6,572 nt of DNA, from NCBI GenBank assembly GCA_946183815.1, contig CAMHDG010000087.1, forward strand, positions 1 to 6,572. Reading direction: 5' to 3'. The stretch comes from an uncultured bacterium. GTDB lineage: Bacteria > Cyanobacteriota > Vampirovibrionia > Gastranaerophilales > Gastranaerophilaceae. The notes under the pieces were generated by a model. The model was not told the origin of the DNA, did not search any database, and worked only from the letters and a program-made list of their open reading frames with translations. Position 1 is the first letter of the stretch; each line of letters opens with the position of its first letter. Below, piece by piece: positions 1 to 5,828 of this stretch. The translations under genes and the position numbers were made by a program.

Positions 1-303
1 TTCCGTTTCGGCAGGTTTAAATTCTTCATTCGGAAATGTTCTGTGTTTTATTAAAATTGACATATCAGCAGGAGTGTTAGGGGTTTTTATCGCTTCTCCG
101 CTCAAGGCTAAACCTTTGTTCACTGCTTCGTTAAATTCATCAATATCTTTGCTTTTTGAGTCGTTAGACATTGTATATTTTAGTTTTATTTCTTCGCATT
201 TTCTTATATTTTTTTCTGCTTTATCCACGTCTATATATGTTTCCAGTGTCGGTTTTTTCTTTAATATTTTGATATTGTTTATACCTGTAAATGAAACTGT
301 CAC
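1..303 (-). CDS. Partial hypothetical protein, 3' end beyond the left edge
   Basis: Reading the minus strand from 303 gives 101 uninterrupted codons to the window edge, beginning V-T-V-S-F-T-G-I-N-N-I-K-I and continuing as a lysine/glutamate-rich, soluble-looking protein with no signal peptide or membrane segment. The start must be GTG at 303 or later, because an in-frame TAG lies two codons upstream (307-309). There is no Shine-Dalgarno sequence before it; instead TATATA lies at 308-313, so a leaderless transcript is possible. A residue pattern like S-F-T-G-I near the N-terminus is, from memory, common in Gastranaerophilales proteins of unknown function; I cannot assign a role. The gene is divergent from the ferritin-like gene at 491. 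The plus-strand open frame over the same bases looks like antisense noise: it is leucine/phenylalanine/serine-rich and has no ribosome site. Confidence 0.65.
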   Translation of the reverse strand, partial: MTVSFTGINNIKILKKKPTLETYIDVDKAEKNIRKCEEIKLKYTMSNDSKSKDIDEFNEAVNKGLALSGEAIKTPNTPADMSILIKHRTFPNEEFKPAETE

Positions 304-490
304 ATTCTATATAAAGCATCGAGAACAAAAAATTTGCTAGGGGTAGGGGTAGGGGTAGGGGTAAATATAGGGGGTAAATATTAAATTTTGTGGTTTAACG
401 TATATAAAATTTATCGAGGTTGGTTAGGTCAGTGGGCGGATAAACATTTGTGTATATTAGGGATACTCTTTTGAAAGAAAGGAGTAAAGT
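304..490. promoter_or_regulatory. Divergent intergenic region with candidate promoters
   Basis: This 187-bp gap separates the two divergent genes and must hold both promoters. On the plus strand, AT-rich -10-like boxes are visible at 401-410 (TATATAAAAT) and 453-458 (TATATT), the latter 32 nt before the ATG at 491. Neither has a convincing -35 box at the right spacing, so no promoter is assigned firmly. On the minus strand TATATA at 308-313 sits directly before the GTG start. The G-rich tandem repeat at 338-376 occupies the middle of the region. The plus-strand gene has a good ribosome site, AAAGGAG at 478-484, six bases before its ATG. Confidence 0.4.
338..376 (+). repeat. GGGGTA short tandem repeat, potential G-quadruplex
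   Basis: Four perfect GGGGTA units run from 340 to 363, followed after a short AT spacer by a fifth run of five G at 370-374 and a further TA. Four G-runs of four separated by two-base TA loops fit the classical intramolecular G-quadruplex pattern very well. The G-rich strand is the coding strand of the ferritin-like gene starting at 491. The unit resembles the 8-bp GGGGTAAA repeat at 4203-4250. Short tandem repeats of 6-8 bp in intergenic DNA are known in cyanobacteria (STRR elements, usually heptamers). Any effect on expression is inferred. Confidence 0.85.
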
Positions 491-1771
491 ATGAATTTTA
501 ACCCATTAAAAGAAAAAGGATTACCTTTGGAAAAACAAATCAGAACATGGCACGATATTGCCCACAGAAAGTTTAACAAAAATGATGTTAATTGCTATAC
601 AAGAACAAGACAAATATTAATGAATGGTATAGAGGTTGAAGCATGGAATTTTAAACACAATATGGCTCGTGTTTGTAATCACGAGGACACATTAGAGTTT
701 TTAGCCCAAACAAAAAGGATAGAAGATGCTCAACAAAGTACGATAAACTGGCTTGCACCATCAGACCAGTCAGTATTGGAAACAACTCTTGGTTATGAAC
801 AAGTGGCAGTCGATTTAACTGCTTGGCTCGCTCAAAATGAGCCTGACCCTTATGTAAAAGAAACTTTTGACTTTGGCTTATTGGAAGATTTTGACCATTT
901 ATACAGGTATGCTCAATGGGCTTATATGGTCCATGGAATAGAGCCTGATGATATTGTTCAACACCAAACAGATGTTATGATTGGCAGACCAACTCAACAT
1001 CATCATAACTGTAATATTTTGCGTTTAAGACGTGCTTACGATAAATCAAAGGCAAGCCCGCAAACAAAAGTGAATATCTTAACAGTATTATCAGGTGAGC
1101 AACAAACTCATAACTATTATGGTGAACATGGGTTTGAATACGGTAATGAACTTTTAAGAGAAACTTATGCAGAAATAAAAGATGTGGAAGAAGAACACGT
1201 GACAATGTATGAATCTTTGATTGACCCTACAGAATCATTCTATGAAAAGTTGCTTATGCATGAATTTACTGAGGTTTGTACTTATCATAACTGTATGGAG
1301 GACGAACTTAATGACGATATAAGGGCAATTTGGGAACAGTTCCTTGATATAGAGATAAATCACCTTAAAACAGCATCAGAACTCTTTAAAAAATATGAAA
1401 AACGTGACCCTGAAGAAATTATTGGGGAAACGGTTGTTCATCCTTGTCATTTTGAATCACAAAAAGAGTATGTTTCAAAAGTGTTAGAAAAAGAGGTAGA
1501 TAAACGATTGGCAAAAGATAAAGGATATCAGTATATTAAGGATATTCCTGATGACTGGGCAAGTTATAAAATTCAGGATATATCAGGAAAAGACGGTGCT
1601 CCGTCAGAAAATACTATTCGTTCTATTGCGGTTCAGCAGGGTAAAGATATTGTTGTTACCTCTGATAAGATGAGGGATAAAATTCCTGAACTGATGGAGC
1701 GAGGCTTGCAGGAAAAATCTCTTGCACCTGATACTGTTAAGGTTGATGAATACAAAAAATATCATAAATAG
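491..1771 (+). CDS. Ferritin-like di-metal helical-bundle protein, function unknown
   Basis: A 426-residue, largely helical, soluble protein with no signal peptide, so probably cytoplasmic. Three motif pairs are seen, each with a glutamate followed exactly 30 residues later by [D/E]xxH: E103 with D133/H136, E203 with E233/H236, and E258 with E288/H291. E-(about 30)-ExxH is the metal-ligand signature of each half of ferritin-like bundles such as rubrerythrin, manganese catalase and related oxidases, where two such halves make one di-iron or di-manganese site. Three halves is one more than needed. Residues 137-202 form a long insertion with a histidine cluster (H170-H172, C174). The C-terminal ~110 residues, after 315, are charged and unassigned. 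The start is fixed by AAAGGAG at 478-484. The gene appears monocistronic: divergent from the gene on its left and closed by its own terminator. A role in oxidative stress, metal handling or a di-metal oxidation is plausible. I do not recognise the exact family. Confidence 0.8.
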   Translation: MNFNPLKEKGLPLEKQIRTWHDIAHRKFNKNDVNCYTRTRQILMNGIEVEAWNFKHNMARVCNHEDTLEFLAQTKRIEDAQQSTINWLAPSDQSVLETTLGYEQVAVDLTAWLAQNEPDPYVKETFDFGLLEDFDHLYRYAQWAYMVHGIEPDDIVQHQTDVMIGRPTQHHHNCNILRLRRAYDKSKASPQTKVNILTVLSGEQQTHNYYGEHGFEYGNELLRETYAEIKDVEEEHVTMYESLIDPTESFYEKLLMHEFTEVCTYHNCMEDELNDDIRAIWEQFLDIEINHLKTASELFKKYEKRDPEEIIGETVVHPCHFESQKEYVSKVLEKEVDKRLAKDKGYQYIKDIPDDWASYKIQDISGKDGAPSENTIRSIAVQQGKDIVVTSDKMRDKIPELMERGLQEKSLAPDTVKVDEYKKYHK

Positions 1772-1777
1772 TTGAGT

Positions 1778-1817
1778 TAGAGAATATCGGGGTTTACTTG
1801 ATATTCTCTATCTTTTT
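1778..1817 (+). terminator. Intrinsic terminator of the ferritin-like gene
   Basis: A perfect 11-bp stem (1778-1788 with 1800-1810) and an 11-nt loop are followed by TCTTTTT. It begins six bases after the TAG stop at 1769-1771. The right arm contains the stop codon of the convergent TonB-like gene (1808-1810), so the hairpin sits exactly at the junction of the two genes. On the minus strand no T-run follows the stem directly, so it works best for the plus-strand gene; a T-run further on, at about 1754-1759, makes weak action on the minus strand conceivable. Confidence 0.85.
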
Positions 1818-2626
1818 ACGTGCTCAAAATCGTGATAATCTTCCGGTCTTGAATACTGGGTAACTCTTGATATTGTAAAACCACCCTCAACATTTGTGAT
1901 AATCCTTTTTGTCCCTTCCGGAAAATTAAGTATAGGTTTGTTCCTGTAACTCATAAGTACAGGTTTTATTTGTTTTATTGCGTAGTTATTATACATTGGA
2001 TTTGGTGACCATACTTTGACATTAGACATATTGCCGAACTTATCAACAGTAAACGAAAACTTAAAAACAGTTCCTAAAGGTGCTAATACATTAGCATCTC
2101 TCATAACCTGATTTTGCAGTCTGCTTCTCCATCTGTTCCATGCTATTATTTCTTCTTGTTCGGTCAAAACAGGTCTTGTTGTTCTGTTTTCTATATTTTG
2201 AGTTGGGTTTACATTAACGGTTTTTTGTTGAGGTAATTGTGTCCGGGTTTGAGTTTTTGGTTTTTGAACGGTAGGTTCTGTTTTATTAGTAACAGGTTTT
2301 TGAGTCTGTTTTGTCTGTTGTTGAACCTTTTTAGGTGCGGGTTTAGTCCCTGTTGCCTGTTGTCTTGTCATTTTTACAGGTGTTGTTGGCTGACTATATT
2401 GATTTACCTGAACAGAGCGTGTTTCCATAGGTTGAGAAGATATATTGATATTCCCCCCGTTGTTTGTGTCAACAGGTGTAACCGGAGGTTGTGCCTGCGG
2501 AGTGTCTATTTCTACAAAACCGTATTGAGAATCTGTAATTATAGCCTGTTTATGCATCTCCGGTTTTGAGATGGATATAAACAAACTTATAATCAATAAT
2601 ATTGCAATATATATAATATTTTTCAT
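1808..2626 (-). CDS. TonB/TolA-like periplasm-spanning protein
   Basis: A 272-residue protein with the three-part build of energy transducers. Residues 1-20 are one hydrophobic N-terminal anchor after a short K-N start. Residues 40-155 are a low-complexity linker rich in P, Q, T and K, suited to crossing the periplasm. Residues 160-256 are a globular end resembling the TonB/TolA C-terminal domain: a helix (W163-R176), a strand-turn-strand (F188-V205, with D195-K-F-G-N at the turn), a second helix (Y215-M225) and a final strand (I242-I252). TonB proteins couple inner-membrane motor energy to outer-membrane receptors, and TolA links to outer-membrane partners. No ExbB/ExbD-type motor is evident in this window. 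It starts 2 nt after the stop of the FHA-membrane gene and lacks a clear Shine-Dalgarno sequence, so translation is probably coupled. It ends the minus-strand cluster. The family resemblance is fair, but the partner it contacts is unknown. Confidence 0.75.
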   Translation of the reverse strand: MKNIIYIAILLIISLFISISKPEMHKQAIITDSQYGFVEIDTPQAQPPVTPVDTNNGGNINISSQPMETRSVQVNQYSQPTTPVKMTRQQATGTKPAPKKVQQQTKQTQKPVTNKTEPTVQKPKTQTRTQLPQQKTVNVNPTQNIENRTTRPVLTEQEEIIAWNRWRSRLQNQVMRDANVLAPLGTVFKFSFTVDKFGNMSNVKVWSPNPMYNNYAIKQIKPVLMSYRNKPILNFPEGTKRIITNVEGGFTISRVTQYSRPEDYHDFEHVKR

Positions 2627-2628
2627 AA

Positions 2629-4143
2629 CTACTTATCTATTTTGGCAATTAGTTCTTCTGATGCGTAAATGTCAAATTTTGTCTGACTTAACATATAAGT
2701 TTCTGCAATTAACAATGCAGTAGGAACTAATGCTGCGATAACACTTAAGAATATCCCTTGCAGGTCACCGCCAATTTCTGTGAAGAAATAAGAGGTGTTC
2801 ATAGTAAATTCAATAAGAATAATAGCACAACCTATAACTAAAGAGCGATTTTTTTCGCTTTCAAGTTTTTTGATACCTTGAAGCCCGAAAATATCCACCC
2901 CATGAGCAAGGTAGTTACTAAAACCGTCTTGTTTTATAACATTAGAACCTTGAATTTTTCTTATGGTAGAAAAGGCGTTAACAAAAGCAAAGAACGCAAA
3001 GATAATCATAAATGTTGCTAACACCAAAAATACAGGGCTAAATCGTAACCCCGAAACTCTTATCCAGCCTGCTGCCTCAGGGAAACACATTGCAAGTGTA
3101 TTAGACACCCCGTATGCTAAAAATGGTGCTGTGATAAAGCCTAATACCATTTCTCCAACTGATTTCAGTTGCAGATTAAATAATTTATCTTTTATATTTG
3201 CTAATTTTGTATTACTGATTGAGTTAATATATTTTTCTATCCATTGTCTGTATTCGTTCAGAACGACCTCAAAATCTTCTCTGTATTCGGTTTGGTCAAG
3301 TGTGAAGGAATAATTGTGACCTGTGTATTTAAAGTATCCGCAAGCCATTGCAACTATTATTGTTAAACCTACAAAGAACATTGCTACAAGTATTGCAAAG
3401 ATTGGGTTTATATTTATGTAGTATAACAAATTAATAATATAAATCCCTGTGAAGAAAATACCTGTTGAGATTAGCATAAAATGTTGTGCCGTAACCGAGG
3501 TTGCGGTAGGTTTTTCTTTGTTTTGGAAATATAGATAAACCCCTTGTTTAAGAATTAAGCAAAGTCCGTACATTACAACCGTAAATGCAACCAGTAGTTT
3601 TATATTGGTTGGAAGATGGATAAAATTCTTTGTTTCTTCTATCTCTAACCCTGTTAAATAATTTGATACCCCAAAAGCCGTAACAAGTGAGGTTAAAACC
3701 ATTGCTATATGTAAGAAAACGGATGCTCTGTAATTAAGCGATAATTTTGCTTTCAAATCATTAATTATGTGTCCCGTTTTCTTGATTACATTAACTCTCG
3801 CTTTTTCAATATCTGATTTTTTTTGTTCAAGTGCACTAACTTCATAGTTTTGTTGTTCCGTTATTTTTACGGAAATAAATTCATCATTTACGCCTGACAT
3901 CAGTTTGCAAACTTTTTCTATTTCAATTCTTTGAGCAAGAGGTTTTCCTTTGAATAAAATTTGCTGATTATTAAATGTGTTTAAAAGCGAGCATTTATTT
4001 GCAGAATTGTCGCATTGTAGTGTTAGTACAAGTTCAAAGCCCATATCTACGACAAAATCGCAACTCGGATTTGAGCCAATGTTAATAATTTCTTTGTCTG
4101 TAAAAGTTTTTTCATTGTTTTTAGATGTCAGTGTAATTATCAT
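2629..4143 (-). CDS. FHA-like domain polytopic membrane protein
   Basis: A 504-residue protein with a cytoplasmic-looking N-terminal domain and about eight membrane segments. Residues 1-95 are beta-rich and resemble an FHA (forkhead-associated) domain: I22-G23-S24 followed by C28-D29-F30 fits the first signature, and N55-L69 fits the later N-G-k-x-l strand region. The arginine after the first glycine is serine here, and the usual S-R-x-H motif is absent, so phosphothreonine binding is doubtful. Residues 105-135 are charged and possibly coiled coil. Predicted membrane helices lie near 141-160, 181-203, 221-241, 247-268, 329-352, 369-391, 434-455 and 462-482, with a charged loop at 280-328. FHA domains often assemble secretion and cell-envelope machines. 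The start is supported by AAAGGA about six bases before the ATG. The gene lies 118 bp after the vWA gene and 2 nt before the TonB-like gene. It is not a recognisable transporter family. Confidence 0.75.
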   Translation of the reverse strand: MIITLTSKNNEKTFTDKEIINIGSNPSCDFVVDMGFELVLTLQCDNSANKCSLLNTFNNQQILFKGKPLAQRIEIEKVCKLMSGVNDEFISVKITEQQNYEVSALEQKKSDIEKARVNVIKKTGHIINDLKAKLSLNYRASVFLHIAMVLTSLVTAFGVSNYLTGLEIEETKNFIHLPTNIKLLVAFTVVMYGLCLILKQGVYLYFQNKEKPTATSVTAQHFMLISTGIFFTGIYIINLLYYININPIFAILVAMFFVGLTIIVAMACGYFKYTGHNYSFTLDQTEYREDFEVVLNEYRQWIEKYINSISNTKLANIKDKLFNLQLKSVGEMVLGFITAPFLAYGVSNTLAMCFPEAAGWIRVSGLRFSPVFLVLATFMIIFAFFAFVNAFSTIRKIQGSNVIKQDGFSNYLAHGVDIFGLQGIKKLESEKNRSLVIGCAIILIEFTMNTSYFFTEIGGDLQGIFLSVIAALVPTALLIAETYMLSQTKFDIYASEELIAKIDK

Positions 4144-4202
4144 ATTTTTTCCTTTACTTATTTTATACTCTTTTTTTTTGGATGGGATTTATTTTTTATA
4201 CA

Positions 4203-4253
4203 TTTACCCCTTTACCCCTTTACCCCTTTACCCCTTTACCCCTTTACCCCTTT
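4203..4253 (-). repeat. GGGGTAAA octamer tandem repeat, six copies
   Basis: Six perfect copies of TTTACCCC (GGGGTAAA on the minus strand) run from 4203 to 4250, with TTT starting a seventh. The array lies between the stop of the vWA gene (4262) and the start of the FHA-membrane gene (4143), with G-runs on the coding strand of both. Six G4 runs with four-base loops can form a G-quadruplex. TATAAA at 4195-4200 (minus strand) sits almost at the array's downstream edge and TATAAAAT at 4160-4167 lies further on, so the array could cover the upstream part of an internal promoter. Perfect copies suggest recent expansion and likely length variation between strains. The unit is related to the GGGGTA repeat at 338-376. 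Confidence 0.9.
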
Positions 4254-4261
4254 GCTTAATC

Positions 4262-4930
4262 TTATCTGCCGATAGCGTTGATAAATTTGCGTAAGGATTT
4301 ATCTACATTTTGTTCGGGTGAAACAATAAGTTTATCTTCCCCCATAATATAGTTTAGTTTTTCTTTTACCATATCAAGTTTTTGTGGGTGAGCATATAAG
4401 AACATAAGTGCTAAATCAGGAGCGTATTTTTGAACATTCTTGATATTTTGAGGGAGCGTATTCCAGTCGATTTGTTTTCCTGTTGCACCTTCGTTTTCTA
4501 AATCTCCAATAACAACTACCGCAGGAACATAGCCTGACTTTTTCATTGAAAGAGCATAAGAGAGAGCCTTTTTAAGACCTTCTCCGTAAGCAGTTCCCGT
4601 ATCATTAGGAGCATATTGAGTAAAAGCCTCCATTGATTTGGTTATACCACTTGTGTTTTGAGGTGTGCCTTCGTATATTATATATGCATCTTGTGATACT
4701 TTTATAATTTTTATTTGATCCTCCGGATCGAGTTGGGCACATATTTGTTTTAAGAATTTTTTTTGTGCGGGTAATTTTGCCTGATTAGAGGCAGAGGAAT
4801 CAACCACAAACATTACTGCAGCAGGATGAAAATCGTCAACTTTAATATTCTTGACCCCTGCCCATAAAAGTTTTATTACCACACACGTTAATAGAATTAT
4901 TATACCTAAAATTATTAATCTTTTATTCAT
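4262..4930 (-). CDS. Membrane-anchored von Willebrand A (vWA) domain protein
   Basis: A 222-residue protein. Residues 4-24 form one hydrophobic N-terminal segment, best read as an uncleaved anchor that puts the rest in the periplasm. Residues 36-215 form a vWA fold with an apparently complete metal-ion-dependent adhesion site: D44-S-S-A-S48 (the D-x-S-x-S loop), T111 or T113 in the N-D-T-G-T loop, and D143 in I-G-D-L-E-N. Such domains bind a protein partner through a Mg2+ or Ca2+ ion and act as adaptors in envelope complexes or with MoxR ATPases; no MoxR gene is present here. The start is preceded by AGAGGG at 4935-4940, only four bases from the ATG. The gene is 54 bp downstream of the VirB10-like gene and 118 bp upstream of the FHA-membrane gene. 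The partner is unknown; its neighbours are the obvious candidates. Confidence 0.82.
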   Translation of the reverse strand: MNKRLIILGIIILLTCVVIKLLWAGVKNIKVDDFHPAAVMFVVDSSASNQAKLPAQKKFLKQICAQLDPEDQIKIIKVSQDAYIIYEGTPQNTSGITKSMEAFTQYAPNDTGTAYGEGLKKALSYALSMKKSGYVPAVVVIGDLENEGATGKQIDWNTLPQNIKNVQKYAPDLALMFLYAHPQKLDMVKEKLNYIMGEDKLIVSPEQNVDKSLRKFINAIGR

Positions 4931-4984
4931 TAGTCCCTCTGTAATAAATATTATAAAATCTTCCTTTATTATAATACCATAATA

Positions 4985-5803
4985 TTATTCGTATGGCACA
5001 ACTTCAACGGGTTCAATTAATCTTACGATAACAACACGACCTGCAGGGACTTCTGCACTTTCGCCTTTTGTTGCAACAGCCTTCATCATACCTCCGGCAG
5101 CCCCTACTGCTGCACCTACGGCAAGCCCGCCAACTACGTTGCCTGATGTTGCTGTTGTTAATGCGCCGATTGCAAGACCGATAAGCGCACCTACTGCTAC
5201 ATTCCCTGCAGTTTTTAAGGCTCTATTCCCTTTTACATCTATATAAACCTTCGTTGCTGTCAGTCTTATTCTGTCACCTGCAGGTGTCATAACCTCGTCA
5301 AAGGTCATTGCAAGTTTCCCGTTAGCGTAGGCATAGCCTGCTTTTTTTATATCGGTTGCTCTGCCGTAAACTACACTGCCTTCCGGTGCAATAATGCGAC
5401 CGTTGTATATCCAGTCCTTGTTTAGAACCGCTGCTATTGTGTCATTTTCTGTAAGACTTTCAGAGTTTATTGATGATTGCAGTTGAGCCTCAAACTCTTG
5501 ACCTTGCGGTACAACAATAACTGTTCCTGTCATTGCTCTTTCTTCAGGCTGATATATTTCCTGCGGTTCGTACGGTTGAGGTTTTACCATATCTTTTCGT
5601 TTTGTTTTTTCGAGTTTTGGACCTGATTTTATCTCTTTTGCAGCGTTCTTTTGGAGTTGTTCTTTTGTTGCCATTTCCTGACGGGTAAATTCCTCTTGTG
5701 CCTCATCACTAAAATCGTAAAAGGTATCATCTTCCGCAAACGCAGGTAAGGTTTGCATTGATATTGTTAATACTGCTATTATCAGGCATAAAATCTTTTT
5801 CAA
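4985..5803 (-). CDS. Secreted protein with VirB10/TrbI-like beta domain and glycine zipper
   Basis: The preferred start is TTG at 5803 (272 residues), because AGGAG at 5811-5815 lies seven bases before it and the product then opens as a normal signal peptide: M-K-K-I-L, a hydrophobic core and A-F-A at residues 21-23. An in-frame ATG at 5845 would add 14 residues, bury the signal and overlap the previous gene. Numbering from TTG, residues 24-90 are charged and proline-rich. Residues 93-190 are a beta domain (G-Q-E-F, a tandem I-A-P-E-G-S strand, G-K-L-A-M-T-F-D, L-T-A-T) like the C-terminal domain of VirB10/TrbI and similar exported proteins. Residues 199-240 are a glycine/alanine-rich segment with GxxxG spacing that may insert in a membrane. 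The C-terminus ends in a strand. In VirB10 this domain spans to the outer membrane. No other type IV secretion gene is present, so only the fold is claimed. Confidence 0.75.
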   Translation of the reverse strand: MKKILCLIIAVLTISMQTLPAFAEDDTFYDFSDEAQEEFTRQEMATKEQLQKNAAKEIKSGPKLEKTKRKDMVKPQPYEPQEIYQPEERAMTGTVIVVPQGQEFEAQLQSSINSESLTENDTIAAVLNKDWIYNGRIIAPEGSVVYGRATDIKKAGYAYANGKLAMTFDEVMTPAGDRIRLTATKVYIDVKGNRALKTAGNVAVGALIGLAIGALTTATSGNVVGGLAVGAAVGAAGGMMKAVATKGESAEVPAGRVVIVRLIEPVEVVPYE

Positions 5804-5810
5804 ATTTTGT

Positions 5811-5815
5811 CTCCT
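5811..5815 (-). promoter_or_regulatory. Shine-Dalgarno that selects the TTG start at 5803
   Basis: AGGAG on the minus strand, seven bases before TTG at 5803. It lies in the 25-nt gap between the preceding stop (5829) and this start. The in-frame ATG at 5845 has no comparable site before it and lies inside the preceding gene. This decides the start. Confidence 0.75.
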
Positions 5816-5828
5816 GCTCAAATTCAGA

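Noticed and set aside
74..340. Open frame on the plus strand at the left edge
   Set aside because: Lies antisense to a better minus-strand gene, has no ribosome site, and its composition (L, F, S, I) is typical of antisense reading of lysine/glutamate-rich coding DNA.
975..1205. Minus-strand open frame within the ferritin-like gene
   Set aside because: Fully antisense to a well-supported gene with a strong ribosome site and conserved metal-ligand motifs.
4203..4253. CRISPR-like array
   Set aside because: Units are 8 bp and contiguous with no spacers, so it is a simple tandem repeat.
3977..4294. Plus-strand open frame with a repeated proline-rich end (P-F-T-P-L-P-L)
   Set aside because: The repetition is just the TTTACCCC array read in frame; the rest is antisense to the FHA-membrane gene.
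4949..4976. 8-bp A/T-only inverted repeat (4949-4956 with 4969-4976) between the VirB10-like and vWA genes, including a TATAAT box
   Set aside because: Consists only of A and T in an AT-rich gap, has no convincing -35 partner and no T-tail; chance is the simplest explanation for a terminator, operator or promoter here.
4985..5803. Type IV secretion component (VirB10) as a literal assignment
   Set aside because: Only the C-terminal beta domain is similar; no VirB4, VirB8, VirB9 or other conjugation gene is present and many exported proteins share this domain.
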